A stretch of DNA of 64,000 nt from Siphonodentalium dalli (GCA_032622095.1 CP136068.1:185196796-185260795), one strand, 5' to 3'; shown: positions 1-12,959, counted from the first letter of the stretch. Numbers and translations are program-made. The notes: generated by a model from the sequence alone, not told the origin.

Positions 1-209
1 CAAAGCATGTGTATGATATTACACGGCTGAAGATTGTCACACATTTGAGAACTGGTCCATAAATACTGTTTGTCATCCACCTTGAATGGGAAATTCAATT
101 CATGGCATTTTGAAGCTACAAGTAGTAACATATCATTACTGTATAGTGGACCTCAACTTCCTGATATAGCACATTTTATATCTGATTCTGTATTCATCCT
201 GAAAAAATC

Positions 210-592
210 TGATTAAGCACCCCTAAATTACTATTTCTTCGGCTTCAGGGGTAAAAAATAATTAATTTTAGTCGAGGAACCCATCCATCAAAGCTCAGAA
301 TGATCAGATATTGATTTTTTTTAATTTGTAATTTTATCGAGATGTGTATTATAATTGCAACAGAAACATTTATTCAAAAGGACGAAGATGGTTAACTCTA
401 AAATGAAGCACTGAGAACTTCCTTTTGACGGCATGTTCTGGGCCAGAAACAACAGATAACAAAACTTAAAATTTTTATATCTGATCACTCTGAGGGTTGA
501 TGGGTAGGTTACTCGACTCGAATCAATAATTTTTTTTACCTCAGAAGCCAAAGAAATAGTCATTTATGAGGGTCTAATCGGATTGAGTACCT
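210..592. mobile_element. Non-autonomous TTAA element, AGGTACTC family, copy a
   Basis: The right end reads ATCGGATTGAGTACCT followed by TTAA (593-596). The left end is decayed. Both halves carry the same about 130-bp block in inverted orientation (poly-pyrimidine GGGGTAAAAAAT, then a GTCGAGGAACCCA-like stretch, then CATCAAAGCTCAGA), so this copy is close to a foldback element. Related copies lie at 993, 3869, 26021 and 28765. No transposase is present. The short ORF on the minus strand inside it is incidental. Confidence 0.6.
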
Positions 593-992
593 TTAACATT
601 TAACCAACCATTTTCAGACATACCTCCCCCCACTTGTTAATGAAAATCCACAAATCAGGTTCCAGCTATCTAGGTCACTTGTACCAATGTTAATCATATT
701 TCCCAAACATGAAATTACACACTCTATGATTTCCAGGCTTCAATTTAAAGATGAATTACAATGTGTCTGTTCCCACAACAAGTATATAGTTTTCTCGGTA
801 TAACATAAGAGAAATGAATCAAAAACACCTACCTGGGAACACTACTATCAATTAAGATTGATTTCCTTATATAATGTGACTATCAAGTTGCCCTGTGGGA
901 CATATATTTGTCACTATTTTTAGAAATAGTTATTGCTCAGAACAAACACGAGCTGTAAACTGTTTAAATATAATCAATATTAAGTATGCATC

Positions 993-1375
993 ATCCGATT
1001 AGATGCCCCTCAATAAGGCTCAATTACTATATATTTGGATTCTGGTGGGAGGATATTTGATTTGAGTCGATGAACCCACCCACCAAAGCTAAGAGTTATT
1101 ACATATTCATTTTTAAATCTATTATTTTTCACCATTGAGACTTAATAGTGGTCTGGGAAAAAGTCAACGGGCCAATGGTCTTGGACCAAATTGGGGATGA
1201 AGATGATAACTCTAAAATCAAGTAGCTTTGTGTTGATAATGAGGCAAAATTTCATTGAACAACATGTTGATAAATAACACATTTTGAGCAATTTTATACT
1301 ATAATTAATCGATTCTGATAACTGAAGCAGCATTTCAAAATATGTTGTTGGAACCTGAATATATGGGGTTCATTG
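993..1375 (+). mobile_element. Degenerate copy b of the AGGTACTC TTAA family
   Basis: The interior order matches the better-preserved copy at 3869-4254: a CTCAATTACTAT block, GATTTGAGTCGATGAACCCA, an AACATGTTGATAAATAACAC block and ATCGATTCTGATAACTGAA near the right end. The terminal AGGTACTC motifs are mutated beyond recognition on both sides, so the borders are approximate. No coding capacity is seen. Confidence 0.5.
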
Positions 1376-2984
1376 AATCAACTTGAGAACTTGCACGCTA
1401 AATTATACATGACATGCTTTATATAATTATTATACAATGAAGTAAAATAAATAATCACTCCAAATATTAAAAAAACATGTGAGTATAGTTAGTATACAGA
1501 CTGTCAATGCGGTGAACGTTATTGCACCAATTTGTTGGGGCTCAAGTTCCGTGAAATATTACATGAGTGGCCAGTGTCAAGTTGCATCTTGCAGCATAAC
1601 ACTTTAACATAACAAATAAGTGGACAATTGTTCGCAGGTGTGGTTTGGTTTTGTATTTACTACACACCAATATTCAATCAAGTAATAATATTTGTCCTCT
1701 ATCTAGGCAAGTTAGTTATATATTGAACATGGCAATAAATTAAATTAATTCTCTGGTACTGGATAGGCTGTCATGCATGATGTCAAATATGTTGCGAGTC
1801 TCAATGACATCAGGATTGCACTATCGTGGACAAGCTGAAATATTATACCAACAATGTAACTGAATTTACGAAATAGACCAAAATATTGCAGCTGTGTAAT
1901 TAGAAGTAAAATAAAATAAAGCTTTATTCCAGACCTATTGACTATTCAATCAAATCTCACCATTGAATACCTATTATTGTATGCCTCTAGTGGAATAGAA
2001 GCCGGAACTATTTTTGTTGATGTTGTCACCAAGAAAGGTGACAAACAGCTATTATAGGTACATTTAGTATGTCAACAATCAGCTTCAGGTGATGTCCCGA
2101 TCATAACCAGTTATCCATCAGACTTAAATCACAATAAAGGTAGCTGACTCATGGATTGACACAATGGTGTAGAATAAATACAGAACACAACTTGTACCAT
2201 AATCTCAAATATTTTATCAAAATCATGGTGGACAGTGCATAATTACATTCTGCTCGAGTTTTGCTGTCGCATAAATATCCATGCACCTTCTGCAACTCAT
2301 TTGATAAAAGATTATCGATGACACTAGGGGTAACTTAATTTTAGGATCCTGCAAATATTAAAAAAAAATCATATTCAATTAAACATGCTGCTGCATGAGT
2401 ATATGAATCATATTCGATTCAACATCAGCGAAGAATATATCTATATAATATCCCTGTTGAGCTTCGCAGTGCTAAAATGAGTGTTCCGTAAGAAGCACAC
2501 ATCGATGGCATTGCCGTAGAAGCACCCCCTCATTATGAGAGTAGTTCATCTGGATGATTGATTTCAGCATCCTGACCGACTGTACATGTGCATGAAGGTT
2601 GTGTTACATGTGAGTCAGATCATGTAGCCCCAATGCCTCTCAAAATTAAAATATTAGTTGAAATGCAAAGTAACATTATATTTTACTCACAGACACAGAC
2701 TGCCATTGGAAATGTTTTGTCCTCTCACAAATTCCAGAATTATTGGCAAAGTTGTCTTGCAGCAAATTCAGAGGATCACATCACTCATTCTTACGATAAG
2801 CTGAGGTTATCTGCAAAAATTAGTAAACACTTATTACAACATTGTTTTCATTAGAAAAAGCTATTACTCAGACTAGTTATTTATTGCAATTGTATACATA
2901 CACATGAAATCTGAAAATTGGCCACAGCAATAACTTCCAGGGCTATAAAATCACATATGTACTTCAACATTCATCAGGGATGTG
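1376..2984. other. No gene or clear repeat recognised
   Basis: AT-rich sequence with only short ORFs that have no recognisable motif. An 88-codon ORF at 2588-2854 shows no domain, signal peptide or splice context that would support it as a gene. Confidence 0.5.
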
Positions 2985-3024
2985 GATGGAGGGTCTCCAT
3001 TGGGGATGGAGGGTCTCCATTGGG
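2985..3024 (+). repeat. Two tandem copies of a 20-bp unit
   Basis: GATGGAGGGTCTCCATTGGG is repeated twice without change. Each unit contains a short palindrome (ATGGAG...CTCCAT). Confidence 0.9.
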
Positions 3025-3127
3025 GAGGAACGCACCTTGAATTTGAAATGTATAAAGCCAATAAAATATCCAACACATGTTGTATTATATCAGACAAAAA
3101 GTCAAATTTGTTTTCAAGTTGGAGCAG

Positions 3128-3424
3128 GGGCCCCCGGTGGTCGAATCGGTAGAGTGCCAGGTGGTTTACACCGTCACGGGCCGTCCAGCGCTGACGAAGC
3201 TGGTTCGAACCCCGTCATAGGAAGGACAAGGGTGACTGGAATCGTGTATCTGGGCAAGTTTGTCAGTTGCTTTCTGGGGGTCGGTGGTTTCTACACACAG
3301 TGGGACGATTTCTTGGTGAAATCAAGCCTCTGCGTGGTCTTTCCTCCACCAGTAAAATTGACAACGTCATGTGTGGCCTAGCGGCTAGAATGACGATAAA
3401 CCCTAATAAACCAAACCAATCATG
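3128..3424 (+). mobile_element. tRNA-derived SINE
   Basis: An A-box-like motif TGGTCGAATCGG (about 3138) and a perfect B box GGTTCGAACCC (about 3202) give an internal RNA polymerase III promoter arrangement. The body has a CTTTCCTCCACCAGTAAAA motif and ends with a GATAAACCC..AATAAACCAAACCAA tail. That body and tail style is common in SINEs of bivalves and other molluscs. It may belong to the V-SINE-like group, but the subfamily is not certain. The long ORF that overlaps it is a shadow of this non-coding element. Confidence 0.8.
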
Positions 3425-3868
3425 TTAGAGCCGGTTAAAATTGTGAATTGGAACATAAGTACTAGTAGAATGTCTGCCGAACAGTCTCTTTAACGACAAT
3501 AACTTATGATGAACTTATCTTGGCCATTTTTGTCGCAAGCATCCATAGCGACTCAACTCAAATGTTGAGTTATGTTCTGCATAAAACGGGAAAAAAGAAG
3601 ATAAAATAAAAAAGAGTATTCTCTGTATATGAGCTTTGGTAGCAAGTAAAGTGTAAGTGCACTCTGACCGACTTTAAAATCGCAGATGCACAGATTCCCA
3701 TGGTAATAAATATCTGTGCCATTTAAAAAAATTTAACAAAAAATGTAGGAATAATGCAGTTTCCCATGGTACTAAATGTCTGTGAAAGTTTTGAAACAAT
3801 TGACCAAAAATTATAGGAACAAAAGCTCAAAGTAATACCCCTGTATAATTTATTTAAAATTTTCTTAA

Positions 3869-4254
3869 AGGTACTTAATCGGATAAAACTCCTCTCAATT
3901 ACTATTTCAATGGCTTCGGGGGTAAAAAATATTTGATTCGAGTCGATGAAGCCACCCATCAAAGCTCAGATTTATTAGATATCGATTTTAGAAATCTATT
4001 ATTTTTCATTATCAGGAATACTTTCTGTCCCAGAAGTTTCCGGAAAAAGCCCACCGACATACTCTCGATACTAAATTCCATTGAACAAAATGTTGCTATA
4101 CAACACATTTTGGGCAATTATATACGACAGTTCACAGTCGTTAGCATTATTTTTGGATAATTATTTGATTCTGATAACTAAAGTGACCTTTGATTAAATT
4201 TTGTTGTTGTTGGAATCTGTTGAGATGGGGACCCTCTGATCGGATTGAGTACCT
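3869..4254 (+). mobile_element. AGGTACTC-family TTAA element, copy c (intact ends)
   Basis: The element is 386 bp, flanked on both sides by TTAA (3865-3868 and 4255-4258). Its terminal inverted repeats are AGGTACTTAATCGGAT on the left and ATCGGATTGAGTACCT on the right. The TTAA duplication is the hallmark of piggyBac-type transposition, although the terminal bases are not the usual CCC. There is no transposase, so it is a MITE. Confidence 0.75.
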
Positions 4255-4258
4255 TTAA

Positions 4259-5079
4259 GTCAAAAAGGGGGATAACTCAAAACAATTGGAGAGACCTCAT
4301 AATCACAGGTGCACAGGTTATCATTGTGGTTGCTGTCTGTGCCAAGTTTCATGGAAAATTATTCAAAATGACTGAGAAAAACTCTGCACAAATTTGTGTC
4401 CATGGACAGACGGAGGGCTAAGATGTTTCCAGTATAACCCCCCACAACTTGCAGGGGGGGGGGGGGGTATACTAATAATTTTGGAGGGCATTAAATAATG
4501 TCCCGACAGTCAAGGACCACAAATAGGTCCAAGGGCTGTTAATAAAACATAACGCTCATGCATGTTATTATTATTAATACAACTCCGTCCTTGTGTGATC
4601 GGTGACACAGAATTCACTGGGCCGTGCGAGAACATTTGAAATTTGAACATACGAATTGCAAAATCCTATAGCATCTATTGAGTAGCCTCAAGGTTTTAGA
4701 AACTTCAGACCTGACCTGTTGGTCTAACACAAATTATTCCACACTAATAGATTGTTTGATAATCAATCTACAAAAAGATTTCAACCTATTGTTTCTTGTG
4801 AAATTTCCGACTATAAATGTACATGTCTGGAATTCAACGATATTTAGAACAGTTGAAAATTTTGACCAAGGTCGATGGACATAGGTTAATTGTAGCATTA
4901 CCAGTCTCTGCCCCGGCTATAGGCTGATATGATATTCGCCGGACATTCGAAGGATATACTTTACACGATACCCTTTTGCTGTATACATTGGTCTTTATAT
5001 CCAGTGATTCTGTCAGGCTACTTTATGCAAGTCGAATTCCTGTTTTCACAGACCTGCGACTGACGCGTGCGACAACTGA
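4259..5079. other. No gene recognised; a G homopolymer inside
   Basis: This stretch contains a diverged dispersed-repeat-like segment (a GGGGGATAACTC motif and a GGACAGACGGAGGG motif, 4264-4420) and a 14-nt G run at 4454-4467. Nothing coding is evident. Confidence 0.4.
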
Positions 5080-5144
5080 GGTTGTGGCTGATGCAGTTAA
5101 ACCCATTCGATTAAAAAATGTGCTTAACTGCGTCAGCCACAACC
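5080..5144. repeat. 21-bp stem hairpin
   Basis: GGTTGTGGCTGATGCAGTTAA at 5080-5100 pairs with 5124-5144 with a single mismatch and a 23-nt loop. There is no U tract and no gene context to make it a terminator. It may be a small foldback element. Confidence 0.75.
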
Positions 5145-6119
5145 CCAGTGATTTATATAATATATATGATTTGAAACGTTGCGCCTATATATATAAACCC
5201 ATCTAGCCTCATGCATCAGCCGCATGTCTGTAATAGCAGCTTTATACCGACATGGGTTGGCAGTCTATACATTTGTATTTATTGAATTTGTGTGCACCAG
5301 TCTCTGTCGAGACTAAGTTTGCATTAAGTATATGTGACTATATTTATATACTGGTACGTATGTACATCGTTCGTTCGAAGAGAGGTCCCTGTCGGTAATT
5401 GCCGCTCAGCAAATGCTGCACATGACATGTTCACCTGAATGGCGATCACCACCACCGGGCACTTGCAGTAAAAAGGGCAGTTCGTTCAAAGGGTATGAAG
5501 CCCCATGGCTAGCCGTGTGCTTGCTATTGACAGTATTATAAGTAGAGGTGGAAATATTTATTCTTTCGAGGTTTCGACACAAGTTTCCAACAACTGTGGT
5601 CTGTGATAACTTGTTCGAGCTATAAAAGGTGCAAAAACTAATTTTGGCTTTTGATGACTTGTGCATATTCCATTAATTTGAAATTAGGTGTTGTTGGAAA
5701 TTGGAAATGAAATAATATTATCTAATTAGTGAGCTTTCAGACAACCACGATTCAATCATAAGTGGAAGGATTTTCGTCGTAGGAAGTAACCGATAGTTAG
5801 ACTGCGCATGCTCACGTCAAAAAATAATATCAAGTACCATTTGATTTTAGATTCAAAATTGTGTCGTATCCACGGTTACAATGTTTCATGATTCTAGTGC
5901 CAATAAACTTATCTTATCTTGTGACATAATCACAGTCGTGTGTACATAAACATCGTGGCTGGAAAGATCGCAGGGTAGTCAATCACATGCTATACAAACA
6001 ACCTACTCAGCTGGACAAAACAAGTCTCCACTACTTAACCGTGGTGTGGTTAGCGTTGCCACCGCGGCCAAAATGCAAAACCTTCTACACCGATGCTCCA
6101 CCTACTAATTACAGTTGGG
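5145..6119. other. No gene or repeat recognised
   Basis: Single-copy-looking sequence. The ORFs at 5406-5666 (minus) and 5987-6181 (plus) have no recognisable domains. Confidence 0.4.
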
Positions 6120-6362
6120 CCGCAGTGTACTTGCCATTCGGCCATGGTGTACATGTAGTTGCCACGGTGTACGTTCATTAAACTGACAAATTACGATACA
6201 AACTAGAAATCTAACCATGTTGTACATGCCATTCGGCTCCATTGTAGTTGCCTTTCGGCCATGGTGCACTTGCCATTCGGCCGCAGTGTATATACTTCCC
6301 GTTCGGCCGTGGTGTACTTGCCGTTCGGCCGCGGTTCACTTGCTGTTCGGCCGCAGTGCTCA
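6120..6362 (+). repeat. Degenerate about 26-bp minisatellite
   Basis: The motif TTGCCATTCGGCCRYGGTGT recurs about eight times with substitutions. The unit is GC-rich against AT-rich surroundings. The overlapping ORFs on both strands (6203-6615) come from this repeat and are not treated as genes. Confidence 0.75.
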
Positions 6363-7493
6363 ACTGCTACAGTTACAAACTCTTGACTCCGCGGCCGAAC
6401 GGCAAATACAACGTGGTGCCAATGGACAATTGTTTTGTCCGACAGTCCAGCGGGTACGAGTACTAGTACGATATCAATCATCGTGTACGACAACATGTCA
6501 TTGTCAACATCGCAATCATGATCTCATCGGGCCACGATTCCTCCACTTACGTCAGTCAGCTGTCATATACGATTGTATCATGTCGTCTGAATGTTCACTT
6601 ATAGGCAGATATTAATAAATAATATAAATGTATTTTAATTATTTATCACTCACTGTTCAGAACTCGACAGAACTTTCACTGAAAGTTTCAGAATGCCTGT
6701 GCGTGCAGGTTGCCAGTGAACAGTCAGTGAGTGCATGACAGCCTGTTGGAGGTTTTTTTCATTTAGAAAAATGAATATGTAGGCATACTTCACATTGTTG
6801 AGAACTGAGTATAATTTAAGGAATAGTACTGCAGAAAGTGCAGTATACGTTTTATCGAACACGAAATTATGCGAACTTTTACGGCAGAAATAGAAGGTCA
6901 AGGTTTGCGGTCGCAGGCAAAGGTAATTTCCGGACACATTTGTTCGATACCTTTACCGGATTCCGGCTTCCATACTAGACTAAATAACTTTTGAAATTTG
7001 GATATATAGTTATTAGTTCCAACTAGGCCTACTAGTATAAAATAACATTACCAATTGATGATGAGTGTAAATTCCAGGACCAACGCATTGGCCTACTGTT
7101 TCGTCGAATTTACCTTCAATCAACATTCTGTACGAAGTATCTAATTACGTTCTTCGTATGTTTGCATAAATATTCTCACCTTTACTAAAGATATTCTTCT
7201 TGTATAACGGCTCAAATTCAGTGGTCATGGTCCTTATTGGAGTCGAAACTGTGATCAACTCCAACAAACCAATATGGCTTCCAAACTGAGACAACGTGTA
7301 AAATGAGTTTTATCAGTGCGCACATCAGTACTCGATACACATATATGTTCAAGTGTTTACACATATATGTGTAAATATAGAAAAACATACACAACATGTG
7401 TATACACATGTATACAATACTGTATAGATATTGGAGGTACACACCGTGTGTCCAGTGCTAATGGCATTCTACCTACACAGTAGTTTGCAGAGA
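6363..7493. other. No gene recognised
   Basis: Contains short palindromes (CTCACTGTTCAG at about 6650 against CTGAACAGTCAGTGAG-like sequence at about 6720, and ACACATATATGTG-type runs at 7337-7420). No supported coding sequence. Confidence 0.4.
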
Positions 7494-7882
7494 GTATGGG
7501 TCCGTGCGAGATGGTGTCTGCACTATCGTGTAGAATGGACCCGAATGTACCAAAGTTCCAATCCCCAAATCGATAGCTCGAGCGGACACGGCACTGTTAA
7601 CCCCTAACTAGCGGCAGTTTCCGCCAGGTACGGGAAATCCGATAAGGCGCCGACCGCACCTCCCCTAACTGCCTGACCACGGAAATGGACATTATATCAA
7701 GAAGTGAATAACCATATGCATCCATGGGCGATCGGACATGTCGCTAGCTGCAGCGGAAGTGAATAAATTAACCCATACGCTGCTGCCGAATTCGCTATAA
7801 ATGTACGCAAAAACGCCGAAATTAACACCCGCCGACCGGACCGCCCCATAGGGGTCCGAGCGAGATGGTGTCTGCACTTTAA
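7494..7882 (-). repeat. Inverted single copy of the 353-bp repeat
   Basis: This segment is the reverse complement of the unit tandemly repeated at 14105-15235. Shared landmarks include CCATGGATGCATATGG, GCTGCAGC(T)AGCGAC, GGCGGAAAC and GGACCCGAATGTACC. It holds slightly more than one unit. ORFs on the minus strand here reflect the repeat. Confidence 0.85.
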
Positions 7883-8653
7883 TCGGAAAGCTCTCATGGA
7901 GAGCTTTCCGATGAATGGCAACAAGCCATATTTCCGACTAAATCCTGAAAATTTACCCATAATTCTACTGTGTTTAAGGAGTCGATTATACTTAGGGCAT
8001 TACTGAATTCGATATCACAAGCTGTTGCACACCGAAACGACTTGGGCTAGTACCTGATCAGTAAACATGCAATCTGCATGATTCACGAAAGAGCTATTGA
8101 AAGCATGCTGTATATACACAGAATGATACAACTTTGTTTATGGGTTCGTTGATATGACACGACTGCTAGAGCACAATGATAGAATGAACAACACAGTCTA
8201 GAGTTCTATCTATCCTCAATGGCACAAGTGCTGTATCAACAAATCCATTAATACAAGTGTCTTTCTGTGTTTATTACACATCACCTGTTCTAGAATCTGT
8301 GCATTTAAAAATACAGACTTACAATGTTTATTAAGGCACATACAGGGCTTGTTTTGTCATGTGTGATGATTTTTTTTTCCTATCGTCAAATAACAGAAAT
8401 TGTTATATTTTTTTTGCAACCGACAGATTTGAGATAACTCTTTCTATAAATATATTGAAAATCATGTGTCAGGGCGTAATTATTAGCAATCAATATATTT
8501 TTTGTTGCATATATAGGTTTATACAATTTTAAGAGGCAGAACAAGATACAGGTACTTTGTATAGTTTCACTTCACGAATGTACACAGTATCTTGTTTGGC
8601 CACTTGCAATTTTAGAAACCCATAAATGTAACGAGAAATTGTTGATTGTATAT
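7883..8653. other. No gene or repeat recognised
   Basis: Starts with a small perfect hairpin (CGGAAAGCTCTC...GAGAGCTTTCCG, 7889-7912). Otherwise AT-rich with no coding evidence. Confidence 0.4.
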
Positions 8654-8657
8654 TTAA

Positions 8658-9148
8658 AGGTACGGGAGGCCTTGGCAGTGGGTATGCTGTGAAAATATTT
8701 CCACCAGTCAAAAACCGCCACAAACAGAAAGAATATTAAAATGTGGACAGACTTTGTCCGTATACAAATAAGAAATGGCATAAACAGTATGTTATTGTCA
8801 TATGTTTGACCATTGTTATGTAAACAAAGGCATAAAAAGTTATTTTCCTGGTGTTTGTTTATATTATGATGGTAAACATAAAGAGCGCTCTTTGTTGCTG
8901 AATTCCTGATATGGAACTAATAAAGAGCGTTTATATAATTTGTGTGTGATTAGCCAGTAACACTGTGCTGTCTTCTGTAACACAATCAGGCTCTTGCTTA
9001 GGTAAAATATAGTAGGTCTTTATGATAGCATGCTGTTCACGCGATGGTCATGGTATATATGAACGATACTGTTGCGTTTTAATGTTTTTCTGTTTACGGT
9101 GATTGAAACAAATATGAATATTTTCGACAACTAAGGCCTCCCGTGCCT
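8658..9148. mobile_element. 491-bp TTAA-flanked MITE
   Basis: Terminal inverted repeats AGGTACGGGAGGCCTT (left) and AAGGCCTCCCGTGCCT (right) are bordered by TTAA at 8654-8657 and 9149-9152. It shares the first six terminal bases, AGGTAC, with the other TTAA family here, but the interior is unrelated. The interior contains AAAGAGCGCTCTTT. No transposase is present. Confidence 0.7.
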
Positions 9149-9229
9149 TTAAGCCCCCTTATTGTCTCTATTATACATTTATCAATAATATTTACAAAGA
9201 AGTTTTTATATTCAGAATAAATGTCCATT

Positions 9230-9785
9230 GTATATCTTAAAACACAATAAAAATTCTATATTAATTTAAAATTAAATGTTTTTCTTAATTAAGAATTGTT
9301 TTCTAATTATCTTTCCTAATTGGGGAAATATTCCTACTTAAGAAAACTTGTTTTCCTTACTTAGATTTATTTTCCTGCTTGAGAAAATCTCATTCTAGAA
9401 AACATTGGCATCACTTAAGATAAAATATCTTGACGATATTTCTTACTATAGAAAATATTATTTCTTGTTCTAGAATAATTTTGTAGCTTTCTTAAATTTC
9501 TAGCTATTCTCCCAAGATAATCGCAGTATCTTAAAGTTATCTTATTTCAAGAAAAATAAACTTATGTGAGAAAAACAATCTTTCCTACATTAAGAAAAAA
9601 AATCTATACTAAGATTTTTTTACTAGGATTTTCTTACTACGATTACTGTGTTTTCTTAAAGAAATTTTCTCAGAAAAGAAATTTTCCCACCCTAGACCTA
9701 TGCTGTGCTTATTTTTCTAGCTATTCTCCCAAGATAATTTCTCATTTCAAGCGGTTTTTTTTCCTGAATTGAGAAAATATTTTTG
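9230..9785. repeat. AT-rich repeat of TTTTCTTA/TAAGAAAA motifs
   Basis: The sequence alternates AAGAAAA and TTTTCTT motifs separated by short variable stretches, giving many small inverted repeats. It abuts the left arm of the large inverted repeat. The short ORF inside is compositional. Confidence 0.55.
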
Positions 9786-9790
9786 GCAGT

Positions 9791-10985
9791 GTGGTATCGC
9801 CAAAACCGAGGGCATCGCAACCGAGAATATGGGAAAGTCATTTTCACGTATATGATATGGGATATGTTTGTTTCTCATCGTAATACAGACATCGAGCATC
9901 GTATGTGTATGTCCACACGAAGTAGGAGTATTTATCCACCAGTTGTCAATCAGTTTTCCCAGATCAGACCATTAATTGTTTTTTGGCCAATTTTTTTGCA
10001 ATGGTGTTTTTGCTTTTGCTCACTCAAATTTTCGAGAACAACCATTCACTAGTATAGTTCCTGGACTTCCACGCTTCCAAAACAACTGCCGGTATATAGT
10101 TGAATCTGTCAATGAAGCATAGGATTTGACAGAATTTAAAAAATCCGTGTCGTTCTCAATATCCGCGCGATATGAAGGGACCACTGTCGGTCCAGAAAGA
10201 TGCGAACGGCACAGATGAAGATGCGACCAAACGCCGAGTTTCTGTGCAGTAAATATGCGTATTACTTAAAGAGTTCTGATGAGTGTTTTGATGTGTATCT
10301 GAGACTGATCAATTGGACTGCGAATGTCATCTGAAATATGAATCCATATCATATTCGAAATATTGTGTGCATATATATTATGAATGTGTTTCAATTGAAA
10401 TTAATTGAACATCCATCTCAGCATTCAGATTTGCGATCTCAAGAACGTGAATGAATGATAACGCGATGCCTTGATAACACGCACGTGAATGCTGCCGTTT
10501 GCATGCATGCAGCTAATCGGATATTCGTTTAGTATTAACATGCTTGGAGTTTGTATATAGACCACACATGCCGGACGACACGCTACGGCGTATCAACGAT
10601 TTGTTATAATCATGTTTATTTTACAGACTGTATGACTCGTTCCCACTCGAGTAGACCGTTACGCGACAATGAAACCGAATCATCTTATCGAATATACATA
10701 TATCGTATTGCTCCAAACTGAGTCCAAAGTATGCAATTCTGGCTTTTTAAGAGTCATCAGATAATATTGTAACGATTCTATGTTAACCTCAAACATCCGT
10801 ACATATATCACCGCAATGTGCTATGTGTGGCACACGTGTGTGCCTTCTTATCTGGATGTCGATGTGCCTCTGTATTGTGTCTATGTAGCACATGTAGTCA
10901 ACTTACCAACCTACAACACCATGTTTAAACAAAATCAAACCAGACCATGCGGTTTTTATAAATAACGTATCTTCCTCAGATGAAG

Positions 10986-11025
<40 letters not shown>

Positions 11026-12959
11026 AATTGTTATGTTACAACCAACACACCACTGTCACATTCATATAACCGAGTGGATGAATTACCCTACTAAAAGACA
11101 GAACATGTGATCTTCGGATGTAGCCTAGTATGTTCGCGGATAGAGCACGTATAATATTTTATTTTTTTCATGTGATGTTTTGTATAAGAATTATCATTGG
11201 AAATTGCTCGCCTGACTGCCACCATGTGCTATGGTAAACATTATTCTCTGTTGAATGGTTTGACATAGGTTAAGACCCCCCCCCCAACAAAACAAATACT
11301 CTCCATGAAGACAAATAAATTTATGATGCATGACACGTTATACTCATCATCGGGTATCGTGAATGTTTGCACGAGTGGAGCTATAATCACAACAATTATC
11401 TCTGTCTGTGAACAAAGCAAAAACAGCCAGTCCGCATAAAATCACCGGGCGCGGAAGGCTTAATTAAATTATAATTAATCCCTCAATCAGTCAATTCATC
11501 CGGTCCCTTATGTGTTGCGCGGATATTTTGTGGCATCTCGAATTTAGTATTATGAAACACCATGTCTGAATCAGATGCGCCATTGGAAATTGTGCCCATA
11601 GACGAAGCGTTAGGGAAAGTCAGATGCGACTTGACGCTGAACATCCATAACAATTTCGGTTAGAACCATAAACCAAACTCAGGACGGAGACCCTGATAAG
11701 ATAAGATTCATTTAGGTTAAACATACATATCAATTACAGTATATGCAACCTATACGATAACATAATGAAGTCTTTTGTAAATATTATGCCCACTAAATAT
11801 GTGGTCCTAGGGCTAAATTAGAAAAGTTATAAACTATAGTGCAACTTACATGTGCACATAACAATCATGGCAGTATACACATGCTCCACATTGAAGTGTT
11901 TATTATAAATAGCAGTAACTTTGTTGTGTGTGTACATATATGTTCGGATGTTTAGTGTGTTAACATAGAATCGTTACAATTTTATCTGATGACTCTTTAA
12001 AAAGCCAGAATTGCATAATTTGGAGCAATACGATATATGTATATTCGATAAGATGATTCGGTTTCATTGTCGCGTAACGGTCTACTCGAGTGAGAACGAG
12101 TCATAAAGTCTGTAAAATAAACATGATTATAACAAATCGTTGATACACCGTAGCGTGTCGTCCGGCATGTGTGGTCTATATACAAACTCCAAGCATGTTA
12201 ATACTAAACGAATGACCGATTAGCCGCATGCATGCGAACGACAGCATTCACGTCCGTGTGATCAAGGCATCGCGTTATCATTCATTCACGTTCTTGAGAT
12301 CGCAAATCTGAATGATGAGATGGATGTTCAATTAATTTCAATTGAAACACATTCATAATATATATGCACACAATATTTCGAATATGTTATGGGTTCATAT
12401 TTCAGATGACATTCGCAGTCCAATTGATAAGTCTCAGATATATACACATAAAAACACTCGAAAACTCATCAGAACTCCTTAAATAATACTCATATTTACT
12501 GCACAGAAACTCGGCGTTTGGTCGCATCTTCATCTGTGCCGTTCGCATCTTTCTGGACCGACAGTGGTCCCTTCATATCGCGCGGATATTGAGAACGACA
12601 CGGATTTTTTAAATCCTGTCAAATCCAATGCTTCATTGACAGATTCAACTATATACCGGCATTTGTTTTGGAAGCGTGGAAGTCCAGGAACTATACTAGT
12701 GAATGGTTGTTCTCGAAAATTTGAGTGAGCAAAAGCAAAAACACCATTGAAAAAATTCGCCAAAAAACAATTAATGGTCTGATCTGGGAAAACTGATTGA
12801 CAACTGGTGGATAAATACTCCTACTTCGTGTGGACATACACATACGATGCTCGATGTCTGTACTACGATGAAAAACAAACATATCCCCATATCATATACA
12901 TGAAAATGACTTTCCCATATTCTCGGTTTTGGCGATACCCTCGGTTTTGGCGATACCAC
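9791..12959. mobile_element. 3.17-kb foldback element with about 1-kb inverted arms
   Basis: The left arm (9791-about 10812) and right arm (about 11931-12959) are inverted copies with scattered substitutions and small indels. The arms flank a spacer of about 1.1 kb. Both outer ends begin GTGGTATCGCCAAAACCGAG; the 18-bp motif GGTATCGCCAAAACCGAG is tandemly doubled at the right end and partly doubled at the left. No clear target duplication was found and no transposase is encoded. A 77-codon ORF in the right arm is broken by a stop in the left arm. A non-autonomous foldback DNA transposon is the best guess, but a simple inverted duplication is possible. Confidence 0.75.
10987..11022. repeat. 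(TA)n microsatellite
   Basis: About 18 uninterrupted TA dinucleotides in the spacer of the large inverted repeat. Confidence 0.95.

Noticed and set aside
3138-3212. Functional tRNA gene
   Set aside because: The A-box and B-box are present, but no full cloverleaf can be drawn and the sequence continues into a SINE body and tail.
2980-3381. 133-codon ORF as a protein gene
   Set aside because: It translates a tRNA-derived SINE.
5080-5144. Transcription terminator
   Set aside because: The hairpin has no U tract or adjacent gene, and intrinsic terminators are not expected for eukaryotic protein genes.
12530-12763. 77-codon ORF in the right arm of the large inverted repeat as a transposon gene
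   Set aside because: The equivalent frame in the left arm has an in-frame stop and a length change upstream, and no domain is recognisable.
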